From Actinomycetaceae bacterium (GTDB lineage Bacteria; Actinomycetota; Actinomycetes; Actinomycetales; Actinomycetaceae): a stretch of 64,000 bases of DNA. A program made the position numbers and the translations under genes. The notes below the pieces were generated by a model that saw only the letters and a program-made list of their open reading frames with translations, was not told where the DNA came from and searched no databases. How positions within the stretch are numbered: the first letter of the stretch is position 1; the number at the start of each line of letters is the position of its first letter. The stretch is from the NCBI GenBank assembly GCA_030524055.1, contig JAUNHH010000002.1:63186-127185 (forward strand). The letters are read 5' to 3'. Below, in pieces: positions 1 through 8,575 of the stretch.

Positions 1-2
1 AA

Positions 3-668
3 TTAGCGTTTGACCGCGATAACGACGCCATCGCCAATAGGCAGCAATGACGGAATGAACTCCTCGGAGGAGGCGAAATAACGGACAACCTCGCGAACCA
101 CCACTGTTTTTGGATCGCGACGGGCCGGGTCTGCCACCTGGTCGTGCCAGAGTGCATGAACAAAAACCAGCACCCCACCGGGACGCAAAATGCGCACCGC
201 ATGATCTAAATACTCTGGCGCCTCGGAAACGTCAGCATCAATGACCATGAGGTCATATCCGCGTGCTGCCATCCGCGGTAATACGTCAAGGGCACGCCCA
301 GCAATCAGGCGGGTCCGCTGCGAGGAGACTCCAGCAGAGAGAAAAGCGCGGCGGGCATGCTTTTGGAACTCCACCTCATTGTCAATAGTGGTGAGAACAC
401 CGTCAGAAGGCATGCCATCCAGCAGCCACAGGCCGGAAACGCCAGCTCCCGTGCCCAGTTCGAGGACGGCTTTAGCGCCGCTGACCGCAGCCACCATCCG
501 CAAAGTCGCACCAATCCCCGGTGAAACAGGGTCTGCTCCCAGATCAATCGCAGCAGCTCGGGCAGTGGCCACAACATCCCGCTCGGGGACGAAGTCTTCT
601 GCATATACCCAGCTCTGCGCTTTGTCCGCGGCCATAGTGCCTCCCTGGTTGACTGTGGGCTGATCCAT
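3..668 (-). CDS. Class I SAM-dependent O-methyltransferase
   Basis: Predicted small-molecule O-methyltransferase of the AdoMet_MTase/methyltransferase-3 family. The SAM-binding motif I reads LELGTGAGVSGLW (about residues 69-81); an acidic residue follows in TTIDNE, and YDLMVIDAD (about 138-146) marks the metal/substrate strand. The overall pattern matches the actinobacterial protein encoded next to sigE in mycobacteria (Rv1220c type), which also lies near mrp. The substrate is not known. Two starts are possible: the ATG at 668, preceded by GGAGGA, and an ATG at 635, preceded by GGGAGG, which would give a protein 11 residues shorter and closer to the usual short N-terminus. The stop codon lies at the window edge and the gene is complete. 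Confidence 0.85.
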   Translation of the reverse strand: MDQPTVNQGGTMAADKAQSWVYAEDFVPERDVVATARAAAIDLGADPVSPGIGATLRMVAAVSGAKAVLELGTGAGVSGLWLLDGMPSDGVLTTIDNEVEFQKHARRAFLSAGVSSQRTRLIAGRALDVLPRMAARGYDLMVIDADVSEAPEYLDHAVRILRPGGVLVFVHALWHDQVADPARRDPKTVVVREVVRYFASSEEFIPSLLPIGDGVVIAVKR

Positions 669-701
669 GCCCTAGTTCCTCCAGCGTAACCCGAGCACTG
701 C

Positions 702-1832
702 CTAAGCCCCGCGCGCCACGGGGGAAACACCTAAGGGTCTACCAACTAAACCACGCGAGTGCGTACCTAAAGTCTGACCAAGTTCGCTAAGAACAGTAGC
801 CGCCGGGCCAACACCTGCAGCAACAGGCTCACCCTTATCGCCACCTTCACGTAAAGCGATATCCAGGGGCACCTCAGCTAAAAGCGGCACCTCATAGCCG
901 AGTTGCGCGCCCAGGCGCCGCGAAACAGCCTGGCCACCACCACTGCCGAAAATCTCCAACCTCGACCCGTCCTCTTGGGGTAGGTAGGACATATTTTCGA
1001 CCACACCAATGACGCGCTGCTTCGTTTGGGCCGCAATAGAACCAGCGCGTTCTGCCACTTCAGCAGCTGCCACCTGCGGCGTTGTTACCACCAGGATCTC
1101 TGAATTCGGCAGCAATTGCGCCACAGAAATTGCGACATCACCAGTGCCAGGAGGCATATCAATGAGAAGCACATCCAGATCGCCCCAAAAAGCGTCAGCA
1201 AGGAATTGCTGGAGGGCACGATGCAGCATAGGGCCACGCCAAATCACTGCCTGTCCGTCGGGAACAAACATGCCAATCGACATGACTTTGACGCCCGCAG
1301 CCCCCGTTGGCGGCAAAATCATGCCGTCAAGCATTTGGGGTTCGTGGGTGACTCCCATCATTCGGGGAATAGAAAAGCCGTAAATATCGGCATCCATCAC
1401 GCCGACTTTCAGGCCAGCTCCCGCTAAAGCCACCGCCAGATTCGCGGTAATAGAAGATTTGCCAACGCCACCTTTACCGGAAGTCACAGCAATAACGCGG
1501 GTCAGTGAATTGGGCTGAGCAAAAGGAATTTCGCGTTCGGGGCGGCCGCCATTAAGTTTTGTCCGCAGGGCTTTACGCTGCTCATCCGTCATTGCGCCCA
1601 TAGTGACGCGCACATCTGTCACGCCTTCAAGGGCGGCAACTGCTGCTGTCACATCCGCCTGAATCCTATTTTTCAGGGGACAACCCGCAGTGGTGAGAAG
1701 AATTCCAACGGTGACCTGTGAACCCTCAATCTCAATGGAATCAACCATGTCGAGATCGGTAATAGGTCGGTGGATTTCAGGATCCTGAACGGTAGCAAGT
1801 GCCTCGCGGACCATGGACTCAGTGACAGACAT
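702..1832 (-). CDS. mrp: Mrp/ApbC iron-sulfur cluster carrier ATPase
   Basis: P-loop ATPase that binds and delivers Fe-S clusters in the cytoplasm. An N-terminal MIP18/DUF59 domain (about residues 1-85, with TTAGCPLK) is followed by the ParA/MinD-like domain with the deviant Walker A GKGGVGKS (about 116-123), DADIYG, and the Walker B-like LLIDMPPGTGD. Length (376 residues) fits the family. An upstream extension of the open frame to 2006 exists but overlaps the DUF1003 gene and encodes an unrelated basic sequence. I chose the ATG at 1832, which has AGGG just upstream and begins MSVTESM. It lies downstream of the DUF1003 gene on the same strand with a gap of about 60 bases. Confidence 0.93.
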   Translation of the reverse strand: MSVTESMVREALATVQDPEIHRPITDLDMVDSIEIEGSQVTVGILLTTAGCPLKNRIQADVTAAVAALEGVTDVRVTMGAMTDEQRKALRTKLNGGRPEREIPFAQPNSLTRVIAVTSGKGGVGKSSITANLAVALAGAGLKVGVMDADIYGFSIPRMMGVTHEPQMLDGMILPPTGAAGVKVMSIGMFVPDGQAVIWRGPMLHRALQQFLADAFWGDLDVLLIDMPPGTGDVAISVAQLLPNSEILVVTTPQVAAAEVAERAGSIAAQTKQRVIGVVENMSYLPQEDGSRLEIFGSGGGQAVSRRLGAQLGYEVPLLAEVPLDIALREGGDKGEPVAAGVGPAATVLSELGQTLGTHSRGLVGRPLGVSPVARGA

Positions 1833-1890
1833 AGGCCCTATCGTAGTCGTGGTGTTCGCGTGGCTCGATGCGGTGTGACATCTATGACTT

Positions 1891-2511
1891 CTACGAGGGC
1901 GGGGTGCTAGGCGAATGAGGAGTTTCAGGGGAAACCGTGTGTGGGGCCTGCACCGCTGGGCCCGGGCCGTCGTCACCGGATTCATGCGCAGCCCCGCCCT
2001 CGTCACTGCGAATCAGGGAAACCTGTTCGGTGAGTTTTGCGACCTCTTCGCGCAGGTCATCAACCACATCGCGCAACTCTGACCGTACAAAGTCGCGTGT
2101 GGCCATATCCTGCAAAGCCAAACGTAAAGCCGCTATTTCCCGGGTTAAATACTCTGTGTCCGTGAGATTACGCTCGGCCCGCTGACGATCTTGTTCTGCC
2201 TGAACGCGGTCACGATCATCCTGCCGGTTCTGGGCAAGCAGAATAAGGGGCGCAGAATAGGACGCCTGTAAAGAGAGCATCAGCGTCAGCGCTGTATACC
2301 CCAATTCTGCTTTATCGAATTGTAAATGCGCAGGAGCGACGGTATTCCACACAATCCAGGCAATGACAAAGCCCGTTAAATACACCAGGAATTGGGGAGT
2401 CCCCGAAAAACGTGCAATAGATTCAGCTCCCCGCCCGAGTTTTTCGGACTCGAAATTAATTCGGGGGAATTGGAATCGACGGTCATTAGGTGTATCGAGT
2501 CGATCAGCCAT
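1891..2511 (-). CDS. DUF1003 membrane protein
   Basis: Integral membrane protein of the DUF1003 family. The N-terminal half carries the family hallmark around residues 28-100: two hydrophobic helices (FLVYLTGFVIAWIVW and YTALTLMLSLQASYSAPLIL) followed by AQNRQDDRDR. The C-terminal half is a charged, coiled-coil-like region and a low-complexity P/S/T tail. The start has a good ribosome site (GGAG, 5 bases) and overlaps the end of the upstream CBS/MgtE-N gene by 8 bases, so the two are probably translationally coupled. Two copies of the window's 12-mer repeat fall inside this gene: one read as DEGGA near residue 172, and one that encodes the last codons (PPS) and supplies the T of the TAG stop. 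The molecular role of DUF1003 is not established. Confidence 0.85.
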   Translation of the reverse strand: MADRLDTPNDRRFQFPRINFESEKLGRGAESIARFSGTPQFLVYLTGFVIAWIVWNTVAPAHLQFDKAELGYTALTLMLSLQASYSAPLILLAQNRQDDRDRVQAEQDRQRAERNLTDTEYLTREIAALRLALQDMATRDFVRSELRDVVDDLREEVAKLTEQVSLIRSDEGGAAHESGDDGPGPAVQAPHTVSPETPHSPSTPPS

Positions 2512-3808
2512 CGATACTCCTTGCCATAATCCGGTCGGTCACTTCGTCATCCAAATTGCGCCAGTCTTCAGGGAGGAGTTCATCAAGAACGTCATCTACG
2601 GAAACGGCGCCGTGCAGGTGTCCGTCCTCGTCAACAACTGGTAGAACCGTCAGATTGTAGGTCGCCATGAGGCGGGTAACGGTGGCAATATGCGACTGCG
2701 GTTGGACGGTTTCTAAATCGGAATCCAGGATTGTGCCTAACTGGGTTTGTGGGGGCTCGCGCAGGGCGCGCTGCACGTGGACCACGCCAAGGTAGCGGCC
2801 TGTGGGGGTTTCCAACGGTGGGCGGGTGACAAAGGCGACCGTTGCCAGTGATACGGGTAAATCTTCACGGCGCACCGAGGCCAGCATGAGTGCCACAGTT
2901 GCATCAGGGGGAAGGATAACCGGCTCGGTTGTCATCAGCGAACCTGCCGTGGACTGGCCATAGGTGAGCAGTCGCCGCACATCCTGAGCTTCTTCAGGCT
3001 GCATCAATTCAAGCAGGCGGGCGGCCTGATCTTCTGGCAGTTCCGAGACGAGGTCGGCGGCGTCGTCGGGTTGCATGACGTCAAGAACGTCAGCGGCTCG
3101 ATCGGCTTCCAAACGGGACAAAATGGCGACTCGGTCATCTTCGCCGAGCTCTTCGAGTGCGTCAGCCAGGCGCGAGTCGGTCAGTGCCCGGGCTACAGCT
3201 ACCTGACGGTCGCGGGGAAGATCATGAAGGAAGTCCGCGAGGTCTGCGGGCCGCATATCAATGGTTTGCGCCACCAGAGCGGTGGCTGCCTGATTGGCGT
3301 CCACCGTCATGAGGCCGGAAACCTCTGCTGTGGACACTGTCAGGGTTTCTCCTCCGCGGCGGAAACGCAGGGACGAGGTGCGCATGCGTTGGACGTGGAG
3401 TTTAGAAATGACCCAATCACGAGGGCGGCGCTGTTCCATAGCGACGTCAAGAATTTGGACGCTGCCGGAACCGTCATTCATTGTCACCGTGCGGTCAAAT
3501 AGCTGGGAAACTACCAGGGTTTCCATTGGGCGCTGATTGAAGGAACGCATATTGAGCAGGCCAGTGGTAATGACTGACCCCGGTTCAATAGCGGTAACGC
3601 GAGTAAGAGGAAGAAAAACCCTTTTTCGTGGGCCTACTTCAACGACAAAGCCAATGACATTTGCCGTATTTGTGGTCCGCAATGTCACTACAACATCGTG
3701 GACTTTGCCAACGCGATCTCCCAGGGGATCGAAGACGCCGGTGCCTGCCAGTCGGCCAATGAAAATTTTCCGGCCACTGGTTGCCACGCTCAGAGGTGCA
3801 GTGCTCAC
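2504..3808 (-). CDS. PRC-barrel / MgtE N-terminal / CBS domain protein
   Basis: Soluble protein of 434 residues resembling the cytosolic half of the magnesium transporter MgtE but without its membrane domain. An N-terminal PRC-barrel-like region (about 14-85) is followed by the superhelical MgtE_N domain (about 175-280, repeated motifs such as ALEELGEDDR and VSELPEDQAARLLELMQPEE) and a pair of CBS motifs (about 290-420, LMTTEPVILPPDAT and ATYNLTVLPVVDEDGHLHGAVSVDDV). Such proteins sit beside DUF1003 and Mrp in many actinobacteria and are often called magnesium transporter proteins, but with no membrane helices a sensor or regulator role is more likely (inference). It starts with GTG without a clear Shine-Dalgarno; TAGGCT lies 7 bases upstream, suggesting a leaderless transcript. 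Confidence 0.85.
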   Translation of the reverse strand: MSTAPLSVATSGRKIFIGRLAGTGVFDPLGDRVGKVHDVVVTLRTTNTANVIGFVVEVGPRKRVFLPLTRVTAIEPGSVITTGLLNMRSFNQRPMETLVVSQLFDRTVTMNDGSGSVQILDVAMEQRRPRDWVISKLHVQRMRTSSLRFRRGGETLTVSTAEVSGLMTVDANQAATALVAQTIDMRPADLADFLHDLPRDRQVAVARALTDSRLADALEELGEDDRVAILSRLEADRAADVLDVMQPDDAADLVSELPEDQAARLLELMQPEEAQDVRRLLTYGQSTAGSLMTTEPVILPPDATVALMLASVRREDLPVSLATVAFVTRPPLETPTGRYLGVVHVQRALREPPQTQLGTILDSDLETVQPQSHIATVTRLMATYNLTVLPVVDEDGHLHGAVSVDDVLDELLPEDWRNLDDEVTDRIMARSIDG

Positions 3809-3885
3809 ACAGACAAGCCTAGGGGATAGGGGTGAATTGACTCGATCCGCACGCAGGTGTTGGTGTCGGATGGCACAATCAGCCT

Positions 3886-4257
3886 ATGGAATTGAAGACT
3901 GGTGATAGCCACGCGCGGCGTCAGCAACAGATAAGAGAGTGCGAAGAAATAATCGGCTGTGGTTTTCCTCTGTGGATGTGGGAGCGATTCCTCGTTGAAG
4001 ACGGGTGGCAGGTCGGTAAGTGGCGATTCTTATCCTTGAGCGCAGTCGCGTCTATTACCCGCGATATGTGCGCCCGAGGGCGATGTGAAGACACCTATGT
4101 GGTGGTGGCAAAGCAGGTGATGGATGGGGGAGGAAAGGAGTGGCTCATTATGGTTCCGGACCCGCATGATGCGCGGGGTTTATGGGCGCTGATGGCGAAA
4201 CTCTCTACGTATAGCGAGAGCGAGGGCGCCCCACGTTTATCTCTTGAAGATCTGTAA
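3886..4257 (+). CDS. SUKH-like (SMI1/KNR4) small protein
   Basis: Protein of 123 residues related to the N-terminal half of the two larger genes that follow. The run ECEEIIGCGFPLWMWERFLVEDGW...GKWRF aligns with ACEAAIGARLPQWLKAELLKHNGW...AKWKF in those genes, and both match the SUKH (SMI1/KNR4) pattern of an acidic helix, a short P-x-W turn, an aromatic residue and a conserved Gly-Trp. SUKH proteins are widespread immunity proteins for polymorphic and contact-dependent toxins; immunity here is an inference from family and clustering. No ribosome site is seen before the ATG; CACAAT lies 6 bases upstream, so translation may be leaderless. Confidence 0.65.
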   Translation: MELKTGDSHARRQQQIRECEEIIGCGFPLWMWERFLVEDGWQVGKWRFLSLSAVASITRDMCARGRCEDTYVVVAKQVMDGGGKEWLIMVPDPHDARGLWALMAKLSTYSESEGAPRLSLEDL

Positions 4258-4359
4258 GGAGGAGGATGGGGCGCGGCATCGGCAATACGGCTAAAGTGTC
4301 CTTCTACAGGGGACACATTCAATACAAGGGACGTCTGCGTCATATGAAGGAGAACGCTG

Positions 4360-5316
4360 ATGACTACTGCTGCCCCTGGTGCCCGCCTGGAGGATATTGC
4401 TGCCTGTGAGGCCGCGATTGGAGCGCGATTACCACAGTGGCTGAAAGCCGAATTGTTGAAACACAATGGGTGGGTTCGTGCGAAATGGAAATTCCTGCCA
4501 GTGCGTAATTATGAAACTCATAGGGTCGAGCCGCAAAGCATTGAAGGGCAGACATATGAGGTACGCATTACGGGAATCGAGAAGGTCCCGGGAAGCATCG
4601 TTGTTGCCTGGGATACCACTAAGGGGTATTTGCGGCGATTAATTGCGACGCCAAGTGATGATGACCCCGGTGTGCTTGGCGAAACCTTGCGTATTCAAGA
4701 AGGAGATCATCCGCTGAGTGATGACATCTTTAGTTATGACGATATTGTCTCCGGAAAACGAGGACTGGTTGCCCGACCAGAGGCGGTATCCAGCGTAGAT
4801 TTGCCGACTTTCCGTTATTTCCCGGACCCGGTTTTTACTGGCGCTATTGAGGGCAGTGATGGGGAAAATCCGTGCGAATGCTGTGGTGAAATTAGGGACT
4901 GGAAATACCGTTCGCACGTGTGGTATGAGGACGGCGAAGAACGAGAAGAGGCCAATTTCGTGTGCCCATGGTGTATTTCGAGTGGGCGGGTCCAAGAACA
5001 ATGGGGCAGTGAGTTTACTTTTGAATTCGATGAGGCAGACCTGGAACCCACTATTGAATCCTATGAGGAAGTGATTCATCGGACTCCCGGCTATTTCTCG
5101 TGGCAAGAAGCTCGATGGCGGGCACATTGTGGTGAAGCTATGGCTTTTAAAGGGTATGTCGGGTGGGGGGACATTAAGGACAATCCCAGTGTGTGCGCCT
5201 CGGTGGAACATCACGCAGATATTCTCGACATGATGATTCCTGGCGGAATGATTAATGGGCTCCTTTTTGAATGCCTCCACTGCGAAACGCAGATATTAAG
5301 CATTGATTGCGGCTGA
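4360..5316 (+). CDS. SUKH-CbrC (UPF0167) fusion protein, copy 1
   Basis: Two-domain protein of 318 residues. Residues about 5-125 resemble SUKH domains; residues about 148-318 form a complete CbrC/UPF0167 domain: LPTFRYFPDP, then paired cysteines CECCGE, CPWC, the WRAHCGEAMAF-GYVGWGDIKD core and a final CLHCE. The cysteine pairs probably bind zinc. E. coli CbrC confers tolerance to colicin E2, and SUKH domains are immunity modules, so this may protect against an imported nuclease or bacteriocin (inference). The start has AAGGAG upstream. From codon 4 onward the gene is repeated exactly in the next gene. Confidence 0.75.
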   Translation: MTTAAPGARLEDIAACEAAIGARLPQWLKAELLKHNGWVRAKWKFLPVRNYETHRVEPQSIEGQTYEVRITGIEKVPGSIVVAWDTTKGYLRRLIATPSDDDPGVLGETLRIQEGDHPLSDDIFSYDDIVSGKRGLVARPEAVSSVDLPTFRYFPDPVFTGAIEGSDGENPCECCGEIRDWKYRSHVWYEDGEEREEANFVCPWCISSGRVQEQWGSEFTFEFDEADLEPTIESYEEVIHRTPGYFSWQEARWRAHCGEAMAFKGYVGWGDIKDNPSVCASVEHHADILDMMIPGGMINGLLFECLHCETQILSIDCG

Positions 5317-5317
5317 A
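4370..5317 (+). repeat. 948-bp direct repeat, copy 1
   Basis: Copy 1 of an apparently exact duplication whose second copy is at 5399-6346 (offset 1029). It starts a few codons into the SUKH-CbrC gene and ends one base after its stop codon. The translations are identical over the shared part, and the reverse-strand translations also match, so the nucleotide identity is essentially complete. This points to very recent duplication or ongoing gene conversion. Confidence 0.95.
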
Positions 5318-5385
5318 GGATGGAGGATGAACATGGAGATCCAGATGAGGAGTGATTCTGGCATCCGAGGAAGGATTGAGTTGCC

Positions 5386-6345
5386 GTGGTAAACCGCTCT
5401 GCCCCTGGTGCCCGCCTGGAGGATATTGCTGCCTGTGAGGCCGCGATTGGAGCGCGATTACCACAGTGGCTGAAAGCCGAATTGTTGAAACACAATGGGT
5501 GGGTTCGTGCGAAATGGAAATTCCTGCCAGTGCGTAATTATGAAACTCATAGGGTCGAGCCGCAAAGCATTGAAGGGCAGACATATGAGGTACGCATTAC
5601 GGGAATCGAGAAGGTCCCGGGAAGCATCGTTGTTGCCTGGGATACCACTAAGGGGTATTTGCGGCGATTAATTGCGACGCCAAGTGATGATGACCCCGGT
5701 GTGCTTGGCGAAACCTTGCGTATTCAAGAAGGAGATCATCCGCTGAGTGATGACATCTTTAGTTATGACGATATTGTCTCCGGAAAACGAGGACTGGTTG
5801 CCCGACCAGAGGCGGTATCCAGCGTAGATTTGCCGACTTTCCGTTATTTCCCGGACCCGGTTTTTACTGGCGCTATTGAGGGCAGTGATGGGGAAAATCC
5901 GTGCGAATGCTGTGGTGAAATTAGGGACTGGAAATACCGTTCGCACGTGTGGTATGAGGACGGCGAAGAACGAGAAGAGGCCAATTTCGTGTGCCCATGG
6001 TGTATTTCGAGTGGGCGGGTCCAAGAACAATGGGGCAGTGAGTTTACTTTTGAATTCGATGAGGCAGACCTGGAACCCACTATTGAATCCTATGAGGAAG
6101 TGATTCATCGGACTCCCGGCTATTTCTCGTGGCAAGAAGCTCGATGGCGGGCACATTGTGGTGAAGCTATGGCTTTTAAAGGGTATGTCGGGTGGGGGGA
6201 CATTAAGGACAATCCCAGTGTGTGCGCCTCGGTGGAACATCACGCAGATATTCTCGACATGATGATTCCTGGCGGAATGATTAATGGGCTCCTTTTTGAA
6301 TGCCTCCACTGCGAAACGCAGATATTAAGCATTGATTGCGGCTGA
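5386..6345 (+). CDS. SUKH-CbrC (UPF0167) fusion protein, copy 2
   Basis: Second copy of the SUKH-CbrC fusion. It differs from copy 1 only in its first five codons (MVNRS replacing MTTA), because the duplicated block begins just inside the gene and has been joined to a different start. It begins with GTG; GGAAGGA lies about 10 bases upstream. The 81-bp spacer between the two copies (5318-5398) is not part of the repeat and contains a 21-codon open frame that ends across this start codon; it may be a remnant of a lost gene. All cysteine pairs and the SUKH core are intact, so the gene is likely functional. Copies of this kind usually reflect amplification or diversification of immunity genes (inference). 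Confidence 0.75.
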   Translation: MVNRSAPGARLEDIAACEAAIGARLPQWLKAELLKHNGWVRAKWKFLPVRNYETHRVEPQSIEGQTYEVRITGIEKVPGSIVVAWDTTKGYLRRLIATPSDDDPGVLGETLRIQEGDHPLSDDIFSYDDIVSGKRGLVARPEAVSSVDLPTFRYFPDPVFTGAIEGSDGENPCECCGEIRDWKYRSHVWYEDGEEREEANFVCPWCISSGRVQEQWGSEFTFEFDEADLEPTIESYEEVIHRTPGYFSWQEARWRAHCGEAMAFKGYVGWGDIKDNPSVCASVEHHADILDMMIPGGMINGLLFECLHCETQILSIDCG

Positions 6346-6346
6346 A
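5399..6346 (+). repeat. 948-bp direct repeat, copy 2
   Basis: Second copy of the block at 4370-5317. The left boundary is the shared CTGCCCCTGG and the right boundary is GGCTGAA; flanking sequence differs at both ends. No terminal inverted repeats or target-site duplications are visible, so this is not an insertion sequence. Confidence 0.95.
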
Positions 6347-6393
6347 AGCACGCAGTATTTTCACTACAGTGGTAAGTGCGAAAGGATAAGACT

Positions 6394-6915
6394 ATGACTG
6401 CCACAGACTCCCTAACTGAAGAATTGCCAACGTTCCGTTATCACCCGGACCCGGTAGGCAGTGGCGTTTTCGCTCAGGCGCTTGATTTTATCTGTGACTG
6501 CTGCGAAAAACCTCGACAGTGGCGGTATAAGGCTGGGTTCTACTCCGTTGATGAGGCAGAAATCTGCCCATGGTGTATTGCTGATGGAAGCGCCTACGAA
6601 AAATACGATGCGGACTTTATTGACGACTTTATCGACGATGATCCTGAACCCAGTGAAGAATCCGAAAATGAAGTGCGCCACCGTACACCCAGTTACTCCT
6701 CTTGGCAGGGAGAAATGTGGCGCACGCATTGCGGGGAAGCAATGGCCTTTATGGGCTATGTGAGCTGGGATGATGTGAAAGACAACCAGGAACTGGTGGA
6801 CTCCTTCGAGCTCGATGATGTCGTGCAAGATATGAGTGTTGACGGCGACCTCACCGGGTACCTTTTCCAGTGCCTCCACTGTGGCATGCAATTAGGATAT
6901 TCGGACTGCTCATGA
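6394..6915 (+). CDS. CbrC (UPF0167) family protein
   Basis: Stand-alone CbrC domain of 173 residues, the third CbrC domain in the cluster. It begins directly with LPTFRYHPDPVGSG and keeps the cysteine pairs CDCCE, CPWCIADGSAYEK, HCGEAMAF and CLHCG, and is closer to E. coli CbrC than the fused domains are. E. coli CbrC is controlled by CreBC and protects against colicin E2; its mechanism is not settled. I chose the ATG at 6394 over an in-frame GTG at 6376 because AAAGGA lies 8 bases before it. The stop overlaps the acylphosphatase start (ATGA), so the two are translated together, although no functional link is obvious. Confidence 0.82.
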   Translation: MTATDSLTEELPTFRYHPDPVGSGVFAQALDFICDCCEKPRQWRYKAGFYSVDEAEICPWCIADGSAYEKYDADFIDDFIDDDPEPSEESENEVRHRTPSYSSWQGEMWRTHCGEAMAFMGYVSWDDVKDNQELVDSFELDDVVQDMSVDGDLTGYLFQCLHCGMQLGYSDCS

Positions 6916-7187
6916 CACGTGCTATTCATGCCATTATTTCGGGCCGCGTTCAAGGCGTAGCCTTCCGCTGGAGCACCCAATTGAAAGCCCAACAATTGGG
7001 CTTACACGGGTGGGTGCGCAATCTCGACAATGGGGATGTCGAAGTGTGGGCCCAAGGCGACGCCGATAAAATCCATTCCCTCATTGAATGGCTCCATCAC
7101 GGGCCGGACTACGCACGAGTCGATTCCGTTGAGATTAGTGTGACCCCGCCCTCGTCAACCGTGAAAGGCGCTTTCGCTATCCGCTAA
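6912..7187 (+). CDS. acyP: Acylphosphatase
   Basis: Small cytoplasmic enzyme (91 residues) that hydrolyses acyl phosphates. The signature GRVQGVAFR (residues about 10-18) contains the phosphate-binding loop and catalytic Arg, and GWVRNLDNGDVEV (about 32-44) contains the catalytic Asn; length is typical. The ATG overlaps the TGA of the upstream CbrC gene. A longer open frame extending upstream lies inside the CbrC gene and is not used. A copy of the 12-mer repeat at 7144 is read as PPS close to the C-terminus. Confidence 0.92.
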   Translation: MTRAIHAIISGRVQGVAFRWSTQLKAQQLGLHGWVRNLDNGDVEVWAQGDADKIHSLIEWLHHGPDYARVDSVEISVTPPSSTVKGAFAIR

Positions 7188-7291
7188 GCGATCCACAGGG
7201 ATATCCAAGGATTCCCCTGAGGCGCATCGTCTAGGCTGGAATCACCCCAGAAGACCCCCCTGGGCCCTCTGGTTAAGGAAGGAAGAACCAC

Positions 7292-8026
7292 ATGCCGCAA
7301 CGCCCCGTGCGATCGATGCTCCCTCCGACTATGCCGCAAGGCGTGGAGGTAGCGTCATACCGTACTTATATGGAGGCGCAAGCTGCCGTTGACCACCTCT
7401 CAGACTCTGAATTCGACGTCAAATCCATCACCATTGTTGGAACTGACCTCCATATGGTGGAACGGGTGACTGGCCGGCTCACCATGGGCAGAGCCGCAAT
7501 GTCAGGTGCTGGAACAGGTGCGCTCTGGGGCGGTTTTATTGGCGCCATGATGGCATTTGGATCAACAGCCCCATCGCCCACACTGTGGGTGCTCATTGGT
7601 ATGGGTGGTGGCGCACTGGTCGGCATTATTGTGCATGCTCTTCTTTATGCGCTCTCCGGCGGAATTCGTGATTTCACCTCCCACTCGCAGGTAGTGGCCT
7701 CACGCTATGCGGTCTTGGCCTCTGCTGATGTGGATCAGGCCTTTAAGCTTCTCCAAAATACGACCGGGAATCAGATGAAACCGCGAGTGCGCTCGCGGAG
7801 GGAAGAACCGTCAGGGCCCACAGAATATGGTTCTCGGCCTGATGAGCAACCACGTTTCGGTGTGCGTATTGGGCAGGAAAAAACTGGGGATGAGACATCT
7901 TCTGCACCTGGTACTCATGCCGCGTCTGAGCCGGCCGCCGTGCCGCCTCAGGTCACGCAGAATCCGGAGGAGTTTGGCAGTGACTCCACTGTGACGGCGC
8001 CGCAGGCAGAGACTCGGGAGAACTGA
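7292..8026 (+). CDS. General stress protein 17M-like membrane protein
   Basis: Protein of 244 residues with an N-terminal domain (about 15-60, GVEVASYRTYMEAQAAVDHL) typical of the general stress protein 17M-like/YflT family, a glycine-rich membrane hairpin (about 65-115, GAGTGALWGGFIGAMMAF and IGMGGGALVGIIVHALLYALSGG), a return to the same fold, and a long disordered acidic tail (about 160-244). Related genes stand near mgtE-like genes in actinobacteria. The ribosome site is strong (AAGGAAGGAAG). Function is unknown; a stress or envelope role is inferred from the family name only. Confidence 0.75.
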   Translation: MPQRPVRSMLPPTMPQGVEVASYRTYMEAQAAVDHLSDSEFDVKSITIVGTDLHMVERVTGRLTMGRAAMSGAGTGALWGGFIGAMMAFGSTAPSPTLWVLIGMGGGALVGIIVHALLYALSGGIRDFTSHSQVVASRYAVLASADVDQAFKLLQNTTGNQMKPRVRSRREEPSGPTEYGSRPDEQPRFGVRIGQEKTGDETSSAPGTHAASEPAAVPPQVTQNPEEFGSDSTVTAPQAETREN

Positions 8027-8355
8027 AGAACGCTCAGTACTGAGGCTGAGGCCTGAGGGCGACAATGTGGGACGATTTTTAGCCCGCTCTGTCGCCCTCG
8101 CACCTTTTATGTGCGCAAATGCGGTGACTCGGACTTTTCGTCTTGGCGCGGGACACAATGTGTGTCTGTCGTGGGTGGGTTGGACATATGACTGACAATT
8201 CTGCCCTGTTGAAAGAGGTGTGCTCTGTTGGTTGGATGCACGAAACGGGCAAAGGGCGACATTTTTGCCTGGAAATCGGTATTTTTGTCGCCGTTTGCAC
8301 GTTTGGTGTCGCACTTCGTGTAGCACGACTACTGTCACTGGAACGCAAACGGATA

Positions 8356-8458
8356 AACCGCCGCGAGGATGAGTTTTCAGGTGGTGATTGTCGTTGTGGT
8401 GGCGGTTTGTCAGTGGGGGTTGCTGGCTTGGAATTGGTGACGTGCATAAATAGGTGCG
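8356..8458 (+). repeat. Dispersed palindromic repeat, copy A
   Basis: Begins AAACCGCCGCGAGG and continues to CGTTGTGGTGGCGGTTTG, giving 17-base arms that pair with a few mismatches around a loop of about 20 bases. It then runs through a TGTCAGTGGGGGTTGCTG segment to ATAAATAGGTGCG. The same order of blocks is seen at 38076, 50438 (reverse), 52010 and 52157. Confidence 0.75.
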
Positions 8459-8575
8459 CCTCTGCTGTTTTACGTGGACAGCCCGCCGCCATGACGCAGT
8501 GGCGGATAGTAAAGCTGCATCCTGGCGGCGCATTGATGATGATCATTTGAAGGAACGAACTAATGAGCGACTGGA

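Noticed and set aside
1833..2006. N-terminal extension of the Mrp frame to 2006
   Set aside because: It overlaps the DUF1003 gene in another frame, contains no homologous residues, and a better start exists at 1832.
4639..6309. Minus-strand frames of 213 codons in each copy of the duplicated block
   Set aside because: They are mirror frames of the SUKH-CbrC genes; their identity in both copies follows from the DNA duplication.
8079..8550. Open frames of 135-155 codons on both strands in the 8 kb gap
   Set aside because: They run through palindromic repeats, have no recognisable domain, and show arginine/cysteine-rich composition expected from noncoding GC-rich DNA.
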